Origin: Limnanthes douglasii subsp. nivea
Taxonomy: Eukaryota; Streptophyta; Magnoliopsida; Brassicales; Limnanthaceae
Reading direction: 5' to 3'
DNA length: 64,000 nt
Assembly: GCA_036936605.1 (NCBI GenBank)
Contig: JAUPFV010000004.1
Span: 137,091,473 to 137,155,472 of the forward strand
Below are positions 57,708 to 64,000 of the stretch, piece after piece (positions within the stretch are counted from its first letter, which is position 1; every line of letters begins with the position of its first letter). The position numbers and the translations under genes were made by a program. Under the pieces are notes generated by a model. The model saw nothing but the letters and a program-made list of their open reading frames with translations, ran no database searches and was not told the origin of the DNA.

Positions 57708-58266
57708 AAACATACTATTCATAGATTTTTCTTTTTGTGCTTAATCTGCAAAAATTAAAATTACGAAATTTTGAAAATTAAAAGTAACTAAAAACCAAAA
57801 AAAAATAGACACGTTTGTATTTTCATGAGTATTGTTAACCAATCGTGTTAATTTTTTTTTGATAAACTTTAAGTTTAATTAGTTATCAGTAACATGAAAT
57901 TCATCAAACAATTATCCTAATTTAAATAAATTATTTGTAGGCAATTTGAATCACACCTCATATATAAATTAGGTAAACTAATGCTATAAATTTATCAAGA
58001 TATAAATATTAATTAAACAATAACTAAATATACATAACAATTCATATACATCAAAAATACATTTAAATAATTAGTTTATCAAATTGAACGTAATATATTC
58101 AAAAGGTTGATGTTATTTTATTACTGATAAAACTATATATCATACCTAATATCTATAATAATAAAAAAAAATTATATTTAATTATGTTGTTAGTTAGTAA
58201 TTAAATATAATACTGTATTTAATACTTTAAACTTCTAACGTATATAAATAAAGATAAAAACCATAC
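57708..58266. other. AT-rich filler
   Basis: No gene or known element recognised. Confidence 0.45.
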
Positions 58267-58280
58267 ACAATGATAATTTT

Positions 58281-58511
58281 ATGCCTCCAAGGGGTAGCCG
58301 AGTTGGTTGAGTATGGCATTCTTATAACCAAAAGGTCATGAGTTCGAGTCCTTCTACATACGCTTTCTCGGCTGAGCCTGTCACCTTGTGTGGTTTACCT
58401 TCTGGCGTTGGTTTGCAGGCTATCGCGTCAGACTGAGGGTTTACCATGTGCGCACTCATTGCACTTTGAGTAGCGGCTGCGGGTTCCCTCCGAAAAAAAA
58501 AAAAAAAAAAA
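58281..58511 (+). mobile_element. tRNA-derived SINE, young full-length copy
   Basis: Perfect 14-bp target duplication ACAATGATAATTTT (58267-58280 and 58512-58525) and an uninterrupted poly-A tail of about 20 bases mark a recent insertion. A box GGTAGCCGAGTTGG and B box GAGTTCGAGTCC are intact. The body reads TCTCGGCTGAGCCTGTCACC, then GCAGGCTATCGCGTCAGAC, and ends GCGGCTGCGGGTTCCCTCCG before the tail. Length without tail is about 210 bp. It is the best reference copy for the family here. Confidence 0.93.
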
Positions 58512-58525
58512 ACAATGATAATTTT

Positions 58526-58953
58526 TTTTATCGAAATGTTTTAGTTGTAGGAAATAGAGGCTTGTCTGCCTCTATTTCCGTTTGAAAGAAATTCTAAGTC
58601 TATGCTCGACAAAAAAATTGTAGCCAAATTGCTTACCTCAACGATAAATAGATAAACAAATTTAGTATACTCATTTGGTTATTTGGTTGCAAATAAAAAG
58701 TATAATAGAATGAAAACGTAAAATTACAAATTAAATATAAATATGCTTTTTACGAACATCTAATTTATCATTTATTACATTTTTAAATATATTATACTTT
58801 TATAAAATACACATAAATATTAATTAAACAAAAGTTAGTATTATATTAATTCCTTAAATAGTTAGTTAGTAAGTACTTTCCGTTCTTAATAAATTCTTTA
58901 CAATCTATTAAGAAATTGTTTATAATTTTGTAAAATATAAAAACCTTAAATTA

Positions 58954-58985
<32 letters not shown>

Positions 58986-59012
58986 AATTCGGTGTATAAA
59001 CTTTTTGTTACT
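58526..59012. other. AT-rich, with a perfect 12-bp hairpin and TA repeat
   Basis: GGAAATAGAGGC and its complement (58550-58561, 58568-58579) form a perfect stem with a TTGTCT loop. A (TA)n run lies at about 58963-58985. No gene. Confidence 0.6.
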
Positions 59013-59156
59013 GTATATAATTAATAAAATATTCCTTTACAAAATATATATACATTAATACAATATTAATAGATATTGACTATATGCAAAATAAATTGCA
59101 TAAAGTCAATATCCATTAATATTTTATGTATCATTAATATTTTATTAATTATGTAT
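59013..59156. repeat. Inverted-repeat (foldback) element, AT-rich
   Basis: Arms of about 65 bp pair around 59088: TTAATAGATATTGACT and ATATGCAA on the left, TTGCATAAAGTCAATATCCATTAA on the right, extending outward to ATAATTAATAAAATATT and its complement. Likely a small MITE; no clear target duplication. Confidence 0.6.
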
Positions 59157-59588
59157 TTTTATAGTATATTGTAAAATTATTTATATATGGAATCTTGTAA
59201 AAGTGTACATGTATATCTCATATGTATTTTTAAATTTTAAGATTTGGTTTAAAACCTTTTTATTCATAAAATTATAAATTACATATTACAGAAAATAATA
59301 ATATAATATATAATGAGTTTATCAATCACCGATACTAATTACTTATAAATTAATACAATACTAACTTTTGTGGGTGATAAAAGTATAATATATTATTATA
59401 ATATCAAATAAAGGTATAATATATTAATAAATATAATAAATGATAAATTAAATATATATTTAATCTATATTTTAAATTTATTATTTCAAAATTATTATCT
59501 TAAAATTATATTTTAACTTATTAATATTTTTTATTTGCAAGTAAGATGAGTTATTGAAATTCTATATATATAATCAACATTTATTTTT

Positions 59589-59720
59589 CAAGGTTTTTAA
59601 TTTCATAAAATTATAAACAATTTATTAAAATTATATAAAAAAATTATATCTCCTATATGTATTAATGGTTAATTCAAGGCTTTCTTATTTCATAAAACTA
59701 TAAACAATTTATTAAAATTA
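59589..59720. repeat. 87-bp diverged direct repeat
   Basis: CAAGGTTTTTAATTTCATAA and CAAGGCTTTCTTATTTCATAA, each followed by AACAATTTATTAAAATTATA, begin at 59589 and 59675. Confidence 0.65.
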
Positions 59721-59829
59721 TAAACTGATAAGAAAATAAAAATTCAGGGACTAAAATGTGAATAATAAAACATTATGTAATAGAAGGTAAAATTAGAAGA
59801 GGATTTTATAACTATGTAGTTTAGGCAAC

Positions 59830-60003
59830 GACTGTAAGCTCTTGCGCCTCTATATAAAGGCCAAACCTGAATTAATAAAGGAGTTGAATTTCTGAGTTAG
59901 AAGACTTATGTATTTTAGATTCCTCTCTCTATAATCTATTTCTCTCTCTTAAAACTTTACTTCTCTAGTTTACCTAAGTGATTCCAAATAATCAAATTCA
60001 ACA
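59830..60003 (+). mobile_element. 5' LTR (3' part) of a Tat-like gypsy element
   Basis: Ends at ATTCAACA just before the primer site. It contains a TATA box (TATATAAAGG, 59851) and AATAAAGG, and then pyrimidine-rich CTCTCTCT leader. The upstream border of the LTR was not found. Confidence 0.6.
59851..59858 (+). promoter_or_regulatory. LTR TATA box
   Basis: CTCTATATAAAGGCC, a good plant TATA context, about 150 bp before the primer site. Confidence 0.6.
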
Positions 60004-60005
60004 AA

Positions 60006-60025
60006 TTGACGACTCCACTAGGACG
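60006..60025 (+). promoter_or_regulatory. Primer-binding site of the Tat-like gypsy
   Basis: TTGACGACTCCACTAGGACG, resembling the TTGGCGACTCC-type site of Tat-lineage elements and paralleling the site at 30426-30446. Confidence 0.6.
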
Positions 60026-60095
60026 ATTGACAATCAGTGTCTATTCTCCCAGTTCAAATTTTATCAATCTAGAAAAGTAATCTTGAAACTCTGCG

Positions 60096-61958
60096 ATGAA
60101 TGCTGAAAACAACCCGTTGGTTCGATCATCTATCGAGACGTTAAGAGAAGATTTGCAGAGGACTCATAATAGACTAGAAGGGTCTGTTTCGATCCAAACT
60201 CAATCTGATATAGAAGTGCGAATGAATCAGCTCTTGGATAAGATAAACGCTTTAAATGAAAATACGAATAAAGAGAGCAGGAAATTCACTCGGAAAAGCT
60301 GAAGTCCGAAGTGAGACAAATGAATGAGAAAACTGAAATTGGAAACCAATCTGATCGATCTTGCACTGATCGTCAGATCAGGAATGAACAGAAGAAGGCG
60401 CGTTTTGAAGCTCCAAAAGAACGTTATTATTCTCGAAAAGAAAAGAAAGATAAGAAAATGTGTGTCACATCTAGTGACGAGGAGGTTGAGAGCTCTGGCT
60501 CAGTTTTCAAAAGGTATATGGGTTCTTCGAAAGAAGAGAGGGAACAACCTCGAAAATATAAGAAAGAGCACAAATCTTGAAGAAATAGCATACCTCGATG
60601 TTTGAGGGACTCTAATTGGTGTGAAGGAAACATATCAAATCACTATGATAAGGCTAATTGGAATTTATATGCAATTATGGGAACTGAAAATTAATATATT
60701 CAAGGTGTCGATTGGAGGAATTCTTCATTGACAAGTGAAATTAAATCTATTACGCTTCCAAAGCGTTTTGATATCGCAAAGGTTGAGAAGTTCAATGGGA
60801 TGCAAGATATGGACGATCACATCGAACAATTCAAAAATTACATGATAAATTTCGAAGATGACGATAGGCTGATGTGTCGTGCTTTCTCGTAGACTTTTAA
60901 AAGAACAGCTCTGAAATGGTACAACCGAATTCCAAGGGGCTCAATTTCGATTTTTAGAGACTTTTATACTGCTTTTTGAAGGAAGTCTGTTGGCAGTAAA
61001 GAGATGAGGGCAAACGGTGATACAATTATCCAGTGCAAGTAGGCAGTTGGAGAAAAATTGAAGGATTACATGAAGTGATTTGTTTTGACAAAGGAAAGTT
61101 TGGATAACTGTGTAGACTCAGTGGCGACGGCAGCTTTCCGCCAAGGGTTATTGCCAGAGGACCTGGCTAATGAAAAAACGAAAAGGACGGCTTTAACTTT
61201 TGGAGCACTAATGGCTCAGGTTGAAGACCAAATTTATGTTGAAGACTCGGCTAGGGTCCGAGGAGGAGCAGTTAATGTTTCAAAGAATTCAAGACAAGTG
61301 TCCCATAACCAAGGGCAATCTTCAAGTGCTAATCAGCAAGCGCGTATGAGGAATGACAATTTACCACCGCGAACCGGGGGATATTCAAATCAAGCCCCAT
61401 CCTACAACTTCAATAGGCCGAGACCAGATTAGAGGATAAAGCCTGAATATTATGCGAATTTGACTCAAAGTGTGGCCGCAAATTTTGATAAAAGTAAGAG
61501 CTTCGTAAATTTCAGATAGCCTGCTCCAATCAACAGACCAAGGGAGGAGCAGAACAATAAATTCTATAGATACCACAATGACATTGGACATAACACCAAT
61601 GATTGCATTGCTTTGAAAAAAAAAATCCAAATTTTGATTGAGAATGGAAAACTACTGACTTATGTGAAGTCACATGGAAACGTATCGAAAAATCCAGCAT
61701 TGAATTCACAGCCAGCTAACCCAAATGTGCAAGATGAAAATTTAATGATTCTAGATTTAAAGGTTGATGAGTTTGATGCTGCCTTGGAGTATCTGGATAT
61801 GGATCTACATAGATTAATTTTGATGGCGGTCGAGAAGCCAATAAATAAAGGACATGTTTGGAGTCTGTGTGAGTATTTTGAGTCATTGGGAATTTTTGGG
61901 GGTGATTCGATGACCGGTAATACTGATAGTTCGAAGAAGAGACATGTTGTCAATTTAA
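60096..61958 (+). pseudogene. Gypsy gag (Tat-like)
   Basis: ATG at 60096 starts MNAENNPLVRSSIETLREDL; a stop at 60300 and a frame shift follow. The capsid domain spans about 60760-61250: FDIAKVEKFNGMQDMDDHIE, DDRLMCRAFS, then a stop, TFKRTALKWYNRIPRGSISI, and after further stops LKDYMK and FVLTKESLDNCVDSVATAAF. The frame 61085-61432 ends in a Pro/Asn-rich tail. The knuckle at about 61560 reads KFYRYHNDIGHNTNDCIALK (consensus FCxxHNDxGHNTxDCxxLK), with Tyr-Arg replacing the first cysteine. About five in-frame stops make it non-coding today. Confidence 0.85.
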
Positions 61959-62366
61959 GGCATTGAACAGTACATCGTCCCTCGACTATCGTGTTTGGTG
62001 GCAGATAGTCCATTGACTTTCAAATGTCCGTTGACAGTCCCTAGACTATCGCGTTTGGATAAAGTTAGTCCACCAGATCCTCTGATCTATGAGAGGTTGC
62101 CACCTGTCACCATAGTCCCCAGATTTTTATATCACCACTAGTCCCTTGAGTTTAGGTCAAACCCAAAATGTAGAATATTACGGAAAACTAAACTCAAAGG
62201 ACTAGTGGTGATACAAAACTCTAGGGACTATGATGACAGGTGGCAGCCTCTCATGGATCAAAGGATCTGGTGGACTAACTTTATCCAAACGCGATAGTCC
62301 AGGGACTGTCAAGGGATTATCTGCCACCAAATGCGATAGTCAAGGGACGATGTACTGTTCAAAGCC
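61959..62366. mobile_element. Mutator-type MITE with 9-bp target duplication (second family)
   Basis: A 408-bp foldback whose arms of about 190 bp begin GGCATTGAACAGTACATCG and GGCTTTGAACAGTACATCG (one mismatch). It is flanked by identical TCAATTTAA (61950-61958, 62367-62375). Inner arm motifs AGTCCCTxGACTATCGCGTTTGG and CCACCTGTCAxCATAGTCC recur in both arms. No coding. It separates the gag-side frame (HVVNL) from the protease side. Unlike 7492-7839 in sequence, but built in the same way. Confidence 0.9.
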
Positions 62367-62403
62367 TCAATTTAACAACTCAAATTAAGGGGAGAACACG
62401 TAT

Positions 62404-62907
62404 TTGTATGGCAAGAAGGATATTCCTTTTATTTTGTCCGACGAGGATGGTTTGCGAGGTAGTGTGGGGGCGCATGAGGACGCAGTAGTTATTGGGGCAG
62501 AAGTTGTTGGTATTGAAATTAGACGCGTGCTCATAGATACCGGGAGTTACGCGAATGTTCTTTTTAAAGAAACATATGACAGGATGCATAATCCTCCACT
62601 AATTTCTCAGTCAGAGCGCACTATCATTGGTTTCACTGGAGTGGCGGCGCAAGTAATAGGAGAACTCAAAGGGGAGGTAAGTTTGGGAAAGGGACCCTTC
62701 AAAAATAAAGTTCAAGTGCTCTTTATGGTGGTGGATTGTCCCACAAGTTATAACGTCATTTTTGGAATGTCTTGGTTGCTAAAGATGTATGGCGTTGTGT
62801 CAACAATTCACCAATGTTTTAAATATGTAGTTGGAGACCGTGTGGGGGTCGTTCGAAGCGACCAAAAAGTTGCAAGAGAATGTTATGCCACTACATTTTG
62901 GATGTGA
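62404..62907 (+). pseudogene. Gypsy aspartic protease
   Basis: An open frame of 167 codons. IPFILSDEDGLRGSVGAHED and VVGIEIRRVLIDTGSYANVL carry the protease active site (consensus RVLIDTGSSANVLF), with DTG intact and Ser to Tyr after it. Then VIGELKGEVSLGKGPF, DCPTSYNVIFGMSWL (SYNVILGRPWL) and the end motif VRSDQKVARECYAT. It cleaves the gypsy polyprotein in active elements. It ends by a stop before the RT linker. Confidence 0.88.
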
Positions 62908-63156
62908 GGATCCAATAGTTTTCAGATATGATGAATGAATAATAGTCATGGGGGGTTGACCTCGGATTTTGATGAAAGAGTTGACGATCTAAGGGAAACC
63001 CCAAGGTCTTTAACAGTAAGTGAAGAGATTGAGGAATATACTTTTTCTGAAGAAAAAGCACTTCGAATAGGAACCTTAGTGACCCCAAATTTACGTCGAC
63101 GACTGTTATAATTTTTGTCTTGTAACCTGTATGTTTTCGCTTAGAAAACAGAGGAT

Positions 63157-64000
63157 GTGGTATGTGTACAGATCAAAGTAATCTGTCATAGTTTAGCTGT
63201 TAATCAGAGGGTGAAGCCTGTAATCCAAAAAAGAGGGAATTTTGTCAAAACAATCAGAAGCAGTTGTTTCCGAAGTGGATCATTTATCCAGGGTCGGATA
63301 TATAAGGTAGTCATAATTACTTTATGGACGGCGAATCCAGTAGTGGTAAAAAAGAAGAACCAAAAGTGGAGACTGTGTGTGGATTTTAGAAACTTAAATC
63401 AAGAATGTCCTAAAGACCCATTTCATGTTCCTCGAATAGACCAGCTGATTTTCGGGAAACAAAATCTTAACTTTCATGGATGCTTTCGCTGGATATAATC
63501 AGATACAGATGGATCTTGAGGATCAAGAATTTACCACATTTATCACTGACATGGGCTTACATTGCTCTAAGGTTATGCCTTTTGGATTAAAAAATACCGG
63601 ATCCACTTATCAGAGGTTAATGAATAAAGATTTTCCACTCAGATTGGAAGAAACATGGAGGTGTACATTGATGACATGGTGGTAAAAGGCTTGGTGGACG
63701 ATGCACACTTGGAAGATATAGATGAGACATTTTTTAATATAAGGGCAATAAGGCTAAAGCTTAATCCTGAGAAATGTACTTTTAGAGTTCGATCAGGGAA
63801 GTTTTTGAGTTATGTTATTAGTAAAAGAGGAATAGAATCTAACCCAGAACAGTTGAAAGTTTTAGTGGCAATGAATTCACCTCGAACTATCAAAGAGGTG
63901 CAAGTTTTGACAGGAAGGTTAGCAGTACTTCATAGATTTATTTCTAGATTTTCTTATAAATATTTTCATTTTTTTCAAGTGTTGCGAGGGCCAAAGAAAT
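63157..64000 (+). pseudogene. Gypsy reverse transcriptase (partial, runs off window)
   Basis: Linker HSLAVNQRVKPVIQKRGNF, then ANPVVVKKKNQKWRLCVDFR and NLNQECPKDPFHVPRIDQL, the fingers of RT. A one-base shift at about 63475 leads to DAFAGYNQIQMDLEDQEF, CSKVMPFGLKNTGSTYQRLM. Another shift near 63640 gives MEVYIDDMVVKGLVDDAHLE, with the catalytic YIDD intact, then LKLNPEKCTFRVRSGKFLSY and SPRTIKEVQVLTGRLAVLHR. RNase H would follow past 64000. Only two frameshifts break an otherwise good domain. Confidence 0.9.

Larger units (their letters stand above)
60006..64000 (+). mobile_element. Ty3/gypsy (Tat-like) element, open at right edge
   Basis: Domains in order on the plus strand: primer site, charged Gag N-terminal part, gag capsid domain, zinc knuckle, protease and reverse transcriptase. 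The element runs past 64000. A MITE splits it at 61959-62366. Stops are present in gag, but long frames and an intact YIDD motif show it is less decayed than the other gypsy copies here. Confidence 0.85.

Noticed and set aside
58281..58511. A tRNA gene, because of A-box and B-box motifs
   Set aside because: The sequence continues into a SINE body and poly-A with target duplications; no clean cloverleaf of 73 bases was seen.
1..64000. Endogenous pararetrovirus (caulimovirid) sequence as a source of the RT and protease traces
   Set aside because: RT traces are accompanied by integrase, LTRs and retrotransposon primer sites, and no movement-protein motif was seen.
1..64000. CRISPR arrays, bacterial operons or phage genes
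   Set aside because: Introns, LTR elements, LINEs and SINEs show plant nuclear DNA. The direct repeats seen lack unique spacers of constant length.

Overview
This window looks like plant nuclear DNA, most likely from a dicot. It is very AT-rich. It holds plant-type Ty1/copia and Ty3/gypsy (Tat/Athila-like) LTR retrotransposons, L1-type LINEs, a tRNA-derived SINE family, a CACTA-type DNA transposon remnant and two long-inverted-repeat MITEs with 9-bp target duplications. I see no intact host gene, no rRNA or true tRNA gene and no CRISPR. Almost every coding trace is broken by stops and frameshifts, so this is a nested retrotransposon graveyard of the kind found in pericentromeric or gene-poor DNA. 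I cannot name the species.

Layout: 1-490 is the 3' end of a gypsy integrase. 5870-9340 is a dead copia element on the + strand, split by a Mutator-type MITE (7492-7839). 10024-14945 is a CACTA-like remnant that carries a pyruvate kinase exon with both splice sites, a LINE endonuclease fragment and a leader-like sequence resembling a plant gene 5' end. 16400-17640 is a gypsy gag relic (+). 17650-24690 is a gypsy element on the - strand whose gag-protease segment is present twice in tandem (units of about 2.6 kb). 26355-28830 is the 5' half of a LINE (ORF1 plus endonuclease). 28830-30760 is a gypsy gag with primer-binding site and LTR (-). 30840-34031 is a dead copia (-). 35018-41678 is a nearly complete old copia (-) with both LTRs. 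43498-47770 is another copia (-) with a tRNA-Met primer site.

48926-52378 is the most interesting element. It is a copia retrotransposon with two LTRs, a tRNA-Met primer site, gag, protease and integrase. Its reverse transcriptase and RNase H are missing, and the place next to the 3' LTR holds a sense-oriented, apparently intronless piece of an Hsp70/BiP chaperone gene, joined in frame to the polyprotein. This resembles host-gene transduction as known for maize Bs1.

52800-59720 contains five SINE copies, two minisatellites, the 3' half of a LINE (54424-55610) and AT-rich filler. 59830-64000 is a Tat-like gypsy element (+) from LTR promoter to reverse transcriptase, open at the window edge and split by a second Mutator-type MITE (61959-62366).

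Assignments come from reading translated motifs against remembered family consensus; no database search was run.
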